In this document: piece by piece, positions 32,746-45,901 of the stretch
Position numbering within the stretch: the first letter of the stretch is position 1
How the letters are laid out: every line of letters starts with the position of its first letter
Source: Fusarium oxysporum f. sp. lycopersici 4287
Taxonomy: Eukaryota; Ascomycota; Sordariomycetes; Hypocreales; Nectriaceae
Assembly: GCF_000149955.1 (NCBI RefSeq)
Contig: NC_030989.1
Location: 1,286,552-1,350,551, forward strand
Reading direction: 5' to 3'
Length of the DNA: 64,000 bases
The notes under the pieces: model-generated
What the model saw: the letters and a program-made list of their open reading frames with translations, nothing else
What the model was told of the DNA's origin: nothing
Database searches by the model: none
Position numbers and translations under genes: made by a program

Positions 32746-35700
32746 TCAACGGTATCTCGAACTCGAAGATGCTCGTGCTAAATCTTCAGCCTCCGACATC
32801 TCCAGTAGACTAACAGCCTCGTCGGCATCATCTTCATCGTCGGATTGTCCCAGCTCGGCAGCAGGGTCCTCACTGGTCTGTTCGAGAGGGCGGCGCTTCT
32901 TCTCAAAGTCCTGCTTGTGCGCTTCGGCAAGCATGCGTGAGAATGTGCGTTTTGGGGGTGGTGGGGGCGCCACTCCTCCTGTTCTGCGTCGAGACAAGCC
33001 TTCTTCTGCTTGACCGGCTGAGACGGCGGTGGATTCGGCTGTGCCGTGGCGGGAGGGTGTTTCGAGTGAGGCAACACCTTCAGTGTCGTCGGGTTGGCGG
33101 CTGGCGACGGTGCTGTCCATACTGGCACGAGCGATGAGGGGCTCGATTCTATAGGGGAGGGGTACATCGCGGGAGGCCTTGTACTGAGAGACGTTTCCGC
33201 AGTGCTCATTCTCAACGCGGAAGAGAGTCCACATGCCTCGACGGGTGACTTCCATGAAGGCGACCATGAAGGAGACGATGGTGGAGTGCTGGGTGTTGTG
33301 GGTGAAAATGGCATAAAAGATCCAGGCAAATCGAAGGATAGGATCTACCACCATGATGAAGTAGTATAGCCATCGTCGCTTCAGGGCAAGGATATCTCGA
33401 AGACACCAGTGCCGCGAATTAGGTTGAAGAAGAGAGAAATCCATAAAAAGATCCCAGAAAGCTGGTGGTTGTCAGAAGTGTTTGCAAATAGTGAGGCAAG
33501 CAACTTACAGCAATAGATACTATTAATGGTTGAAAAGGTAATGAATAAAGCAAGATGCATCTTGGAATCATGTATACGGTAGAAAGACAGCATCACAGCA
33601 GCAATTATAGTCGCCGTATACTTGCCACCGTTGACTAGATGAGGAAAGACATTGCGTGTATCTTTATATCGACGAAGGCATTGTAAAAATCGCCAAATGG
33701 GTGGAAGAGCAGTCAAGAATCCAAGGGCCCGTGAGTGGCTAGAGTTGCACTGCACCGGATTCTGCCAGTAGTTGGCATACAAACAGAAGAATAGTTCAAT
33801 ATTCTGGGATTGTTAGTAATTGCTCGTTTTCAGTTGAGATTCTTTGTACTTACTGCGGTAGCATATGTAAGTGAACAGTAAATATCTCCGAGGAAGAAAT
33901 CACGGAACTCGACTGGGTAGAGTCCAGCCAAGAGCAAACGCCACTGGTTCATGTCAGCAGCTTTCAACAATGAGTGAGGGAAGACTTACATGAGAATATG
34001 CAAACCAGCGCCGGCTTTTATAGAGCAATGTAGGGGCAGGAAAGAATAAAATAACAATAGTAAAGAAGATAAGAATAACCGGATAGTAGATGTACATGTC
34101 CGGGTCGCCATATCTACTAAAGTTCACCCACATGAAGAGGCCCAGTACCAAGAAGAAGAAACTTGGAAATTGAGCCAGCTCTCTCCAGTCTAGATGATGC
34201 CGCTGGTCGAATTCAAAGATGAAGGGGTAGTTGACTTTGTTCTGGTTCCAGATTAAACAGTCAATGCAAAAAAGCGAGAACAGATAGAGCATGAGGAAAT
34301 AGCCTCCATAGATCTGCATGAGATAGCTCGTCCGCACGCGTACTTCGACGTCGTCATCGTACAACAGTTGTGCTCCGTAAATAAGGCCCTGGATCGCGAA
34401 CACAGCACCAGTGCCAATGAGCAGACCATTCTGGAACATGCCAATTGACTGGTCTTCAGGCTTCTTGTTCAGACTGCGGAGCTTGCCAGCGGCTAGCTTG
34501 TGGTTACCGCGCTCGAAATAGCGAGCATACAGGTCTTCCACCGTACGAATGTGTCCCTCGAGTACATCGCTGTTGACAAACCATGACTGGTTGACCTTTT
34601 CGTTGAGATAACGATACGGAGGTCGGGCATTGACAGCCTTGTCATATTTCTTGTTGAGCTTTCGAAATGCCGTGCGGTTAAGCATTGCGTATGACTTGAG
34701 CAATTCAAGCCCACGATAAAACTCTTGGAGTGCGAGTTTGAGCTTGCGCTTTGCTGTGCGATATGAGACTTCGTGTTGGGTCGGGCGACGGATGTAGTCT
34801 CTCTCAGCGTCACCCACGACACCACCGTTGATATTGGGTGTCGTGTTCATCTTCTGCAACGCCTTCGTGTTGGGTCCGATAGGGAATATCTTGGACTTGA
34901 TAGGATCCATGATCCCATTGAGCTTGCCATTGGCGCTATCATGGGTTCCTTTTTTCTGGGGATTCTCCTCCCGGGCTCGCTCATCGGCCATCTCTTGAAT
35001 TCGACGGTTGCGCATCTCGTGAAGCTGTACTCTCAAAATGTCCAACCTCTGACCAGCCTGTTCTTCCTTCATCTTATAGAAACTCTCAACCTTTTCAAGC
35101 TCTGAATCGAGGAAGTCAAAGAACTCTCGCTCCCTCTCCTTAACCAGGTCGAAGTTCTGCATGTTGATATCAACTCTGCGGTCGCTTTTTGCCGTTGATT
35201 GGTGGGTAAATAGTCGTCGGAGGTGAGAAGGTGAATCCTGAGCACCAGGTTCTGATGGTTTCTTGGTCGAGTTGTTTACGTCCGGCGATGCAATTGTCGA
35301 TACGACACTGGCTGATGATGTTCGTCGAGGATCAATTCGCTGAATATTTCGTCGCATCACCTCGGTGGGCCCAACAGTAGCAGGCGAAGCGGGGAGGTCG
35401 CTCTCATGATCATGAACTTTCAGCGCGGGCGCAGGTAATTGAAACTCGGCATGTTTGGTCTCGCCAGCCAAAGGCGACGGCTCAGGTGGTGTGTTGACAA
35501 AGCTTCCATAGTGTCGGTTGTCGCCCAAATCTGTGAGGGACTCGTTTTCGGCGGTTCTGCTTCGCGGCGTGGGGATCGACCTCGGGGGCGCAACGGCTGC
35601 TACCGATGGAATTGTCGCAGAATTCAAAGCCGTGTTCTCTCTTGTAAACGGTTGTCGCAGTGTTGCAGGCGAAGCAAATGTGCTTGTGCGAAGCTGCCCA

Positions 35701-35894
35701 AGACCTCGAGGTGTTCCATTTGCACGAGCAAGAGCTCTACCGACAGCTTTGATGTGCTTCTTCCCTTGTTTGTAGTTGAGGTACTTGATGCGCCATTCTA
35801 CACGTTTAAAGTTAGTTTTTTATCCAATCTACAAGACAATCCTTGGGTATTTACCAGGCACAGCTTCTCGCTCGAGCTCCTTGGCGAACTTCAT
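32746..35894 (-). CDS. SPX-EXS phosphate exporter (SYG1/XPR1 type)
   Basis: Five exons: 35894-35855, 35797-33990, 33943-33854, 33803-33509 and 33461-32746. All joins are in frame and give 982 aa. Introns are 46-57 nt with GTAAGT/GTAAAT donors; CTAAC or CTGAC branch sites are visible. The protein opens with a canonical SPX domain (MKFAKELEREAVPEWRIKYL, then YKQGKKHIKA), which senses inositol pyrophosphates. A long Ser/Pro linker, a helical part and several membrane segments follow, then the EXS domain across exons 3-5: VEFRDFFLGDIYCSLTY, CNSSHSRALGFLTALP, RRYKDTRNVFPHLVNGGKY, WDLFMDFSLLQP. By homology to yeast Syg1 and animal XPR1 it would export phosphate or couple phosphate status to signalling. 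The tail is acidic and disordered. The first 40-nt exon is certain because it completes SPX. Confidence 0.92.
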
Positions 35895-38800
35895 GATAGC
35901 TGCTCACAGCCGAACAATAAGAGGACTATAAACTTGCAGCATCTAAAATTTGGATGAAGATCGCTAAAGAAGTTAGGGGCAAAAAAGCTTGGGCTTAATT
36001 AAGCTCGTGGAAAATTTGTTGGATCGCGTCAAATCCGTCAACGTGCCCCTCCCTGGTGATCATGAATGAATTCGACCACTAGGGTCAGGAGCTTTGAGTT
36101 CAGATGAACGAATGAATTGCTTTTGACGTCAATGCACGAGGTCCTCACTAAAGAGAAACGAAACGAATCCGCTAGCCAAGACGGGGAATGTCTTCCGCAT
36201 CAGCATGGGTTATTAGGTGCCGAATTACCCTACACAAAATAATTGAGTTCTGATTTTGAGGTAAAAGATGATGATGATAATAGCCCAAGGAAAGGATGCT
36301 TGGAATTTCAAGTCTTAAGGAATTTGACTGTGGCGAATTAACCCTTATTCTGCTAACCTAAACTTGAGTTCCGAGGCCACAGCTGGCTTACAACTCAATC
36401 CAACGAATGAATTGTTGCCGCCCCCAGCGGTTGGATATCGAGTTGTTGAATAAACGACGATCGTTAGGAATACAAGAGAAAGAAAGGTGATCTCACATAA
36501 GATTTGAATCCGATTTTAGAATTATGCGGCGCAAGCGTTGATATCTGGGTTTGACGTTCAACGTGTGCACCCAAACTTATCTCAACGTTGAACTTAATGT
36601 GGTTTCTTGTCACATCAAATGGTGATGCAGACTACCATATTACATAAAGCTATCTGATTGTATTCCGATGTATATTTAGCAATTGCAGTGCGATAGAACT
36701 GACTTCTTGACTAACACAACGATGCGAGGATCTACGTATACTTGCCAAACTGTTACCGAAGATGCCAAGTGTATTCCAAAATTAAAGTTGTGACATATGC
36801 TCTGTCTTTCCCTCGATTCTATTCTACGCGTAACACAACTTGCTTACAAAAGGAACCTTATTGTTATGCCCTGTAAAGGTTTAGAAAAACACTTCAGTAA
36901 ACGCCCGGCGGTGAAGTATCCGACTCTGCCGACCTTTGATCTATCAGGGACAACGCAGCCGAAACATAGCTTTTGCTGACGTGTTAATCGAAAGGTCATC
37001 AAAAGAGGAAATGATCAGACCTAAACTTTGGTGAAAAAATGATGTTCCTGAAGTTTTGAACACATTGTGTTACTGTTGACTCATAGTGCTCAGGAACCAC
37101 CCCGTGTGCAACAACGAATCGGCAAGACTTGACACACACAAATTTCAAGAACAAATCGAAATTTCTCAAGACCGAATTAGAGAGAAAAGTTAATATGTGG
37201 TTACATTATGGTCCCCCATCAGGACGAAGCAACTGAGGAGCTCACGCCGGCGAGTTGCAATTGTCGTCTTGAGCCTCATCACCTAGGTGCGCTGGGAAAT
37301 ACCCACTCGTGGCTACTAGGTTATCACCGGATGCTTCATTCCATCTGAAAAAGGTAAGATATTTCATCAAAATTTACCTCATTGTATCGAGATTTGAGGG
37401 GTTTATTACTCCCTCAACAGAGACTTGACTTATATGGACTTCTTCGCCAAGCACCGGCTCAACGCTTGATCGACTCTAGGAGCTTGAACTTTCCTAGTCT
37501 CCCATCTAGAAACCCACTAAGTAAGGTCCGTCCGATCCAGATCTTTCATTTAGTGACATTGATGATTTCATTATTACCACGTGTGCTGTATCGTCCAAGA
37601 CATGTTCCTCGAGGTGGCTGGGCCGCCGGATCAACGGCTTAACGCTCAAGAATCCATTGTCATGACAAAGAGAGGAATGTTTTGATAAACAAGACATATA
37701 AACAACGCATGATTCAGCCAATGCATCACCCAAAAAAAAATTTAAAAAATTACATCATGGTGAAACTCAGAACCATTTGTTTTGATCGACATGTTTTACC
37801 TGGTAACGCAGCATTGCTGCCGAACATCCGAGTCGATTGGGTAGAAAGTAAACAAACTGTAGCATCATGAGAGCAATGCCATTACGACAACCGTGGAAGC
37901 TCTGACGAATAAGGAGATTGAAAATGCCAGTTCCGGTTGCCAATGCGAGAAACGAAACAGTGTTCCCCGCATCGTTCACCCACACTATCTATCAATCGGT
38001 GTGATTGAGGTAAGACCTCGCATCAACCTACAAACACTTGTTTGGCGAATCGAAAGTTTTGTCTCTCAGCCGAGTTTGGTTCCCGTGAAGATGTACCTCA
38101 AGCTACCATGCACGTACCAAGGCTTGACATGTGGCTAGGTGCTTATGGCATGGGCGTCTTTTCAGCTTAAGCGGAACTGCATCCCCGGACAAACTTGTGT
38201 GACAGTACGTCACTGCAGCTTGCAGACTGGACTTGTAAAGCTTGAGGCCTGTATGGGCTTTCGATGACCACTCAGCGAACAACACACGGCTTATCGATAT
38301 TGGGTTGCTTGTTTAAGCTGCAGCCTTGTGGTGCCTTGTTCCTTGTTCCTGGTGCCTTCGATTAAGCTCATTCGAGTTCATAGGTCAGCATTGCCAACTC
38401 ATGATCATGAAAGGATTAAACCCTCAAAACCAACATCGAAAGCCAAACTTGTTATTCTGTGTGGCGTTTCGATATTACCACCTTAATCCTGCTTATGTTG
38501 CAAATCGCATCCTCACGATACTGCATGCGTATCCCATCGCCCGAAGCTCCAGGGCCCTGCAACTTAAACAGAGTGTTATATCGATGACAAGTTGGAATGT
38601 ACCTTGTCTATACGTGGGGATTGTAATTCTCTTACACACCCTCCAGAACGGCACATTCCTGAAAGGGCTGAGACTCCCGGCAGATATTCCTGCATGACGC
38701 CGTGTTACAAACTGGAAAACGTGACGGTTTCCTCAAGCTTCCACTGGTTGATGAAAGTTTCAATGTGAACGCCAATTTACATGAAATAAGGATTATTGAT

Positions 38801-41800
38801 TTGCGACAGGGATTGCCTAGTCGCAATGGAGGAATTCTCCCGCCGAAAGTGAGTTTTGGAAACGGAAAATCATGGAACGATAGCTGCGAGATCGAGATCG
38901 CGAGCTGTCAATGGGCCCTGATTTTCTTTTGTCTCCTGACTTTTATCGCTTCCTGATGTTTCATCCGCGGAATTGGTCTTGGCGGAAGCTTCGGAGACCA
39001 GGTTGTGCCAGGATACTGGAAGACTCTGTGGGCCTTGGCAGCAGGAAACCAAGGAAGCCATCACGGATATTCAGGCACATTACCAGAGCTTTGACTGCTG
39101 TAGTGCAGTTCACTCTCTTTATCTCGCGTGATGTAAGAGAGAAAGGTCGAGTTATCAGACCAATCAGCTAAACCTTAGCCGTCCATCCATTGCGGCTCCC
39201 TAAAAGCTTTAAGCTCAAGGCGCAAGGTTAGCTTGATAGTTTTCAAGTTTTGCTGGGCTCATTGGAGCGGCGCGGACAGATTTCGAACGCTCCAGACTTT
39301 CGGCAACCAGATATCCGCTCAAGTAGAGGTCTGAGAGACGATAAAGGACCGAGATTGAGGATTTTTCTATGAGATTCGCCACCAGGTTCCCAGATGAGAT
39401 TATCAAAAGACGTGAGGATCTCTGTAAGTGTAGTGGCGGCACGAGAAACAAGGCTCTTCACATTGACAGCCTTGGCCTTGACAAGGACCCTCACTCACGG
39501 CTCGAAGAGATGGAACATGCATTGCATCTGCAGATTTGAGTCTCCATATTCTTGGCGAGTCGGTAGTACGGAGCATTTTTGTGGATCAGTTTTGTTAGAG
39601 ACTTTTCCCTCACAAGCCCAAAGGGCCAAAGAGAATTCGGCCAAGGCGACACTATATCAAGTTTTCTGCTACTGTTGTGTTCGTGGTGGTTCTCGTCTCT
39701 CAACTCATTTTGGTGCATGCAGCCAGCAGCCAGCAGCCAGCAGCCAGCCCACACGGTCATGGCCGAATGGCACCCCACGTCTAACGTGGAGAACCTCGCG
39801 CGCTTGCGAAGCGAGAACGGATGGATACCAACTAACCAGAACTCAATTGTAAGTTGTGGCTTCGGGACATTTTTTTTTATCGATGACAACGTGAAGCCGT
39901 TTCCAATGGAGAGAAATCGGCGCCTAGAAAGGAAAGGATCAGGATGGGGCTGACGCTTACGTGACGTGACTTGAAATGGAGATATTTTCTAATGAATTAA
40001 TTAACAGCGCATTGTATAAGTCTGGTCAGGGTCAATTGGATGATGAATGGGATCAGAAATATGGGAATGATTTTCCGATCCGTTGCCCGATATATCGACC
40101 GGTGCAGCATCGATAACTTGGGTTTTATTGGTGATTGACGCAGATGCGGGATGATCTGATGAATCAGACGTCAAGGTCACTTGCTTCGGTTCCTATCAAA
40201 TGAAGCCTTTGACAGATCAGAGAGATATCCACAATGGTACTCACTGATCAGTCAGTACATTACAACGATTACGGTGATGCGATGGGTGCCCCGCCCGCTG
40301 CTCATCCTTGCATTTGGGGTCGGGGCCGGTCTATGTAAGCCTGCAGTTTCCCCAGTCCCCGGAGTCAAACGGAGCTGAACTGAAGGACAGCAGCAGAGTG
40401 GGCTGAAAAGCCAGAGCCAGAGACGGTCAATCAATCAACTGAAAGATAAGACTTGTCCTTGCACCAGGTCTAAAACCCGGTGAGAGAGTTTAGATTAAGC
40501 TCAGCTTTACAGGGCTGCGCTATATGCAAAAGAGAAAGCGGGGAGATGATTTGGTCGAGATTTGATTGAGAGAAGCGAATAGAAGAGAAGAGTCAACAAC
40601 TGAGATGAGATCCATATCTTAGAAGCGAGGTTGTACACCAAAATTCCTACCAGAAAACATCAGTTCATCCGACACCACGGAGGGGTTCTTTTTCTTCGAC
40701 AAGGGTCAATCTGTAGGGAAGCTCACCAATGCGCTTACATGAACTCCACGCATGGTCTGAGTAAGGTCTTGTAAACCTAGGCTACTGTAGGTGGTATTCT
40801 CTGCTGATGCAAGGGTATTGCATTTGTCGGTAAAATATGGAGGAGGTAATTACAGTGAAGCCATCAACTGTTATGAACGCCATCTTCTCACAGCCGTTGA
40901 CAAACAAGCCCCAAAAGCCACTCGTTGTGATATTCCTCACCCTTGAACGCCAGTTGTCAAATCGAATTTTCCCGCATATAATTAACGCCAAACTGAATTC
41001 TCGGTCCCGAGCGATGGGTTGGCTGTAAAATGTATTATGTTTGTACTGCGGCCGCCTGCACGCAGGTCGAGGTTGCACTGGATCTATGGATGGGAAGTTA
41101 CTTCAAGGCCCATGGGTATTGGGATTGGCCAAAATGCCCTCTGGGAAGCCCTTTCGAGTCTAGGAACTTTCTGCATACATGGTTATGACATTCGCTTGAA
41201 TAGACGATTGGATCACATGGGAATTTAGTTGAAGCCCATGCCTTTCGGGGTCCATCCAATAGCTAAGGCTCTACACCTTTATCAACTCTGATGGTGCTGT
41301 GCCTGGATTTTGTCTCAATGAAGCTGGCTCCTGTAATTTCTTGATGGTATGTTTTCCCATTAGCCTCCCTTATCTGGAGTAACAATGCAAATGAACGTGG
41401 GCTTGATAATGAATCACCATGCCGATGTTTGTGCGTTTGACCAATCCAAGCTGTCCCTGCTATTGACTAGGCGGCATGACTGTTCCTCAAGGGTCACATC
41501 GGCTTTTCTCGTGCTACCCTTTTTTGTGTTGGGCCATGTGTTCCAGTTCTGAAGCTTCTTTGTCGTTATCGAATTCCTGCGGCACCCTTTACGCGGGGCA
41601 CAAGCGTAAGGAGAGCCTCTACTGGAACGGTTTCTTTGGATGCCTTCAAGTATTGAGAACAAATTGGCTGCAGCTGCTGTGAGAGAGACGAGAGTTTGAG
41701 CCAACCGCTTATGGCAGCTGAGTTTCAACAAAGACGATCTACTAAAAAGTCAGGTTTTCGCGGGATTTTGTCTTTGATGACTATGCTGCAAGTACACAAA

Positions 41801-43636
41801 AGTGACCCCAAACCCCCACCTGCATCTGGATCGAGGGATTGCAAAAGAAGGGCAATTCTTGGCGCGGCTCAATGTGTGCTGCAGTAGGTGCTCCCACGTC
41901 GGTCCAGTAACTTCAGTTCTGCGAGGGTGACAATGAAAGTGACATCGTCTTAGATGTCTCGAGATGCTCACATCACCCTGACTGTTGGTCTCGTCAGCGT
42001 CCCTTCATGCAAATGGCCTCCCTGGCGGGCGTGGCATGCTATTTGACGCATTGTCAGCCGCTACAGATTTGTTGCAGGGGTGTGTGAGTTGAGAGACTCT
42101 ACAGAGGCGATGGCGAGTTAACCAAGAAACAATGGAATAGTTGACTATTTCTCTTGCAAAGGTGAATCACTTTAATTCAAATCACGGTTGGTTGCGATAT
42201 GGAGAATACGACAACCCCAGTCATCGCACTTGTTGATTATTTTCTTTCCCGTCGCTTATCTGCTAATTAATGCAATGCTAGTCTGGTTCAGTTCAATTCA
42301 GAATGAGAGACAAAAGCGCCTCAGCAACAAGCGGCTGCTGCCCTACGAGACGAGTACGAGGATAGTTAGAGCAGCCCGGCCAGACCAGGCCTTGTCGACG
42401 TCAACCTTAGCTAGTGTCTACCCACTTGGCCTTGCATGCAAGAACATGACATCACGGTCGATTGCAGGGTCTGATTGGATAGCGCACCAGGCTCTTCTTC
42501 GGTGGTGTGCCTTCAGCTGGCCCACGTTTGGGGGACGCCAGGGCTGACTTGTTCTAGCACGAGTTGCTCGAGTTGGAGTTGAAACTGGGGAGTGTAGGAG
42601 ACGATGTAAGAGGTTGATGATGGGCGATTAAGGACCAGCATTTTAATAACGTGCCAACAAATCTGTTGCAGGCCAAGGCATTGGATAGAAATCAAGTTAT
42701 TCAGCATTAATGGGAAGCGTCGGTGACGAGACGGATGTAACAAGAGTGAAGCAGCATCACCAGCCTCAGTCACGATAACACCCCATGTTCCACATTCTCT
42801 TCCCTTTCTCACAAGCAATCATCACGAAACATCAATTCCTTTCCGGCCAGAATTGAACTCCAATCTGCGTCCTGTAATATCCCTAACCCGGAGACCAATG
42901 GCCCTTTGCAATAGGCCAAGACAGCTGGTCTCGGCGGCCAAGAATTGACGATCTCCAGTTCGGCATCATAGAGGTACATTCAATTCCCGTACAGACGGCC
43001 GCTTCCAGCACATTTCTTCGCGCTGAACGTGCTTCGCCCTTTGACCTCATGCCCATGTTCACCTCATGGAAAGTGTCCGCCTGCTAGCGGTGATCCACCT
43101 GCAGGCGACCACCCACTAGCGCTGGAGCCCACTAAGCCCACCCGGACCTCACCTAACCTAAGGTACCCTCCGCTTGGCTCCCCTCCGTGGCCCATGCAAC
43201 GTTGGACTGCTTGGCTGCCACTGCCAGTGCTCACTGACGGGAAATCGAAATCCTTCTTTAGGTAGTCGGCGCCTCTGCCCACCATCCACTTTTGCTCTCT
43301 CTTCTTCTCTCACATACAAACAACAAAACACCAAATCTGCCCATATTGGTACATTCATATATACACCTCCAATACTCACGATACTTGGGGCATCTCTATT
43401 ACTCACTGCTTTCGTCACACTCTCACTCCCATCCTTCGCCTTTTGGCTCCAACGCCCCGCTTTCTGGCGCGCTACTCAGCTCAGTCTCACTTTTTTCGGC
43501 TCCCTCTATAACCCGCCCAGCCGCGCCCGACGGGGTCAAACTCTCTCCCTACTCTCGGACAGACGCCGCTACCCGCGAGCAGCAAACACATAAAGTACCT
43601 GGCGTCCCCCCTCGACGTCGCCTGGTCCTGTTGGTC
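35895..43636. other. 7.7-kb region without a convincing gene
   Basis: The largest gap in the window. No frame exceeds 155 codons, and none has a recognisable domain. The best hint of coding is on the minus strand at 39494-39215, where two overlapping frames (83 and 78 codons; AATTLTEILTSFDNLIW and SDLYLSGYLVAESLERSKSV) could be the ends of a decayed gene. Base composition drifts between A/T-rich (36.2-37.4 kb) and mixed. The last 600 bp are C/T-rich and probably the promoter of the gene at 43637. I found no transposase, reverse transcriptase, terminal repeats or tRNA by eye. Confidence 0.5.
39719..39746 (+). repeat. short tandem repeat, 7-bp unit
   Basis: Four perfect copies of GCAGCCA in tandem, followed by a partial GCC. 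Not in a supported gene. Confidence 0.85.
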
Positions 43637-44685
43637 ATGTTGGAACCCCAGGCCATGAGAGGGCCTATCGACCAGACAGTCGGCTATGGACATTCTCGAA
43701 CACGAACCACTTCCTCAACCGCCTTTCCCATGCAATTTCAAACTTCTCACCTTGCCCAACCGGGCCCCAATCTCTCACAGAACCGTCGCTCACCTTCTGT
43801 GAATACTTTCAGCACCGCCTCCAGCATTCCTCCTCCTGCCGCCTACCGTTCTTCCTCACAATCCGAGCTTCGTCGCTCCACATCTAGCCGCTCAGGCGGA
43901 GCCAGCAGCCAACCCTCCAGCTATGTCGTCCTTCTCCGGAAACAAAAGGGCACCGTATGGGGTGATCGCTCCCATTCTTACACTCGATGAATTTCGTGCT
44001 ACTAGAACATCTGCTGACTCAGGTGCGAGCAACTCTCGAGGTTGTTGGTGGATCACGCAGTGCTTCCGGTGGAGCCGGAGCAAGAACAAGCACCGGCCTC
44101 AGTACTACAAATAAGGTCGCCGCCAAGATTCCCAAGATTCGACATCATGGAAAGAACCCAGTTGTCGGCTACGCTCCTGGCGAGAACCATGTTGGTGTTG
44201 GCGGTGTGCCAATGCGACTTAGCGCTACTGAAGTTGAGGCTGAGAGCAGCGAAGACGAAAACGCCGGAAACCGCCCTCATCACCGTAGAACGGGGAGCAG
44301 CGGACGAAGCAGCACAACCAGCAGCCGCCGAAACCTTGCCTACCGCACATCAGGAGGCATGGGCAGCCAGCATAGCCGAAGGTGGAGTCCTGGTGACACA
44401 CCTGAACGCACCGGCAGCTTGGTGGAGGCTACACCTGAAGACATTGTCGATGACGCTGCCAGCGGCAAGGCTCGCAGCATGGCGAGTGGCAGCAGTGGTG
44501 AACGCGCCGACAATGTGGGAGAGTTGAGCAATGCCCCTAGATTGGCCTCCAACTCTCTCATGCACTCGGCCCTTACTCGAGAGAAGAGTGTCAAGTCAGC
44601 TGATGAGCTGAGGAGACGTGGAAGTGTGGACGAGCGAACATCTACCCTTACCTCTGGCCGTCTTTTCATCGCCAACCCTGATTAA
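43637..44685 (+). CDS. conserved low-complexity fungal protein
   Basis: Proposed exons are 43637-43954 and 44023-44685 (326 aa). The 68-nt intron has donor GTATGG and acceptor CTCAG, phase 0. Ser/Arg/Gly/Pro-rich and disordered, it resembles a widely conserved but unnamed filamentous-fungal protein. Recognisable blocks are SSYVVLLRKQKGT, ATLEVVGGSRS, KIRHHGKNPVVGYAPGENH, GGVPMRLSATEVEAESSEDE, HHRRTGSSGRSSTTSSRRN and SPGDTPERTGSL. The second exon is certain as coding; the junction is less so. In relatives I would expect coding sequence to continue past KGTVW, so a frameshift between about 43965 and 44022 is an alternative to splicing. The frame is open upstream to 43292, but that part is a C/T-rich leader. 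Function unknown. Confidence 0.65.
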
Positions 44686-45901
44686 GGTGATATTTCACGC
44701 GACACAAACTCCAACTGGCTATAAATCACTATATCATGACACCATGAGCCAAGAGGAGGCTTCTTTTCCATCATTCGTTACAGCACACTTCGTATCAGGA
44801 GGTGGCTTGCATTGGTCGGCGTTCCAGCATTGTTTTACCGCTTGCTTTTCTACACTACCTATCATTTTCAGGGACGCCACACCCTACGAATTTCCTTTTC
44901 CAATCTCTCGCTATTATCATCTCTACACCTCTTGAATGGACGAAGTGTGCATCTGGAGCGGGGACTCCACTGTCGTTGACTGACATACCGATAATGTTTG
45001 AAGATACCTCTGCCCTCTACTATAGCCAGGATTCAAGATAAAAGCATGCTTAATGATACCACCCCATGATCTCATCTGAGAACAAGGGGCTTCAAACAAC
45101 CATGACAGTTCCGTCCCTGACTCCCTGTGAAGTTGAATTTTCTGTGGATCTAATTAAGATCGGCTCCCTCTCGTGTTGTCCACATCTGGTAAACTCTTAT
45201 GTATGTCAGGGCTCCAGTGACGTTACCGTCCACTTGGTTGTCTGGTCGTTTCACTCTGGTCCCTTAGCGGCGCCAATCGTATATTCTCGGTTGCTGTTAC
45301 GAGATCGGGCCCCCTTAATGATATCACTGGGGATCCCCATGTTGGGTGTGGATGGCAATTTGTCGAAATGGGCATGTCGATCGTTGAATTACCAGGTTAG
45401 CCGCAGGCGCTTGAGGCGTTCCGGCTGCCACGCGGGGCACAGCCACAGATACCCTGGAATTTCACCTAGCCGAGGCTTAGCCGCGTCTTCCCTGTCACCT
45501 CTCAGCGCGTTTCTTAATTGCCCACTTAAAGATTAGGGCGCCAAATCGACGCGTCGGGTCGCGCTTTCCATTAACTTTGGTCTCCTTTGGGGAGGAGGCT
45601 TCCCTTTCAACTTGGTTGCTTCATGCCACCTGCGGATCTCTTGCACCTACCCAAGAGATTATTCACATCTTTCCAAACAACCTCGGGCTTCAAACAAAGC
45701 TTTATCAAGTGGAATGATTGTGCCTTTGTTTTAATTCTTTTTAATTGACCTTTAATCGCATGATTTCTTCCTACTCACGATACCTAACAACCACCTTTCT
45801 CAAGACCGTTACTGATCATCACCGTCATATTTCGCACCACACGACAACCCTTTCGCTTTGAGCGAATCGAAATTGAGCTGATCAGCTCGCAATAAAGCAC
45901 C
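44686..45901. other. intergenic region
   Basis: 3' flank of the upstream gene and promoter of the CAF-1 gene. A plus-strand frame at 45066-45536 lacks support. The last 150 bp before 45902 show a typical C/T- and CACC-rich fungal leader. Confidence 0.5.

Noticed and set aside
39215..39494. Possible decayed gene on the minus strand
   Set aside because: Two short overlapping frames read plausibly, but there is no domain, start context or intron to join them; mentioned only within the gene-free region.
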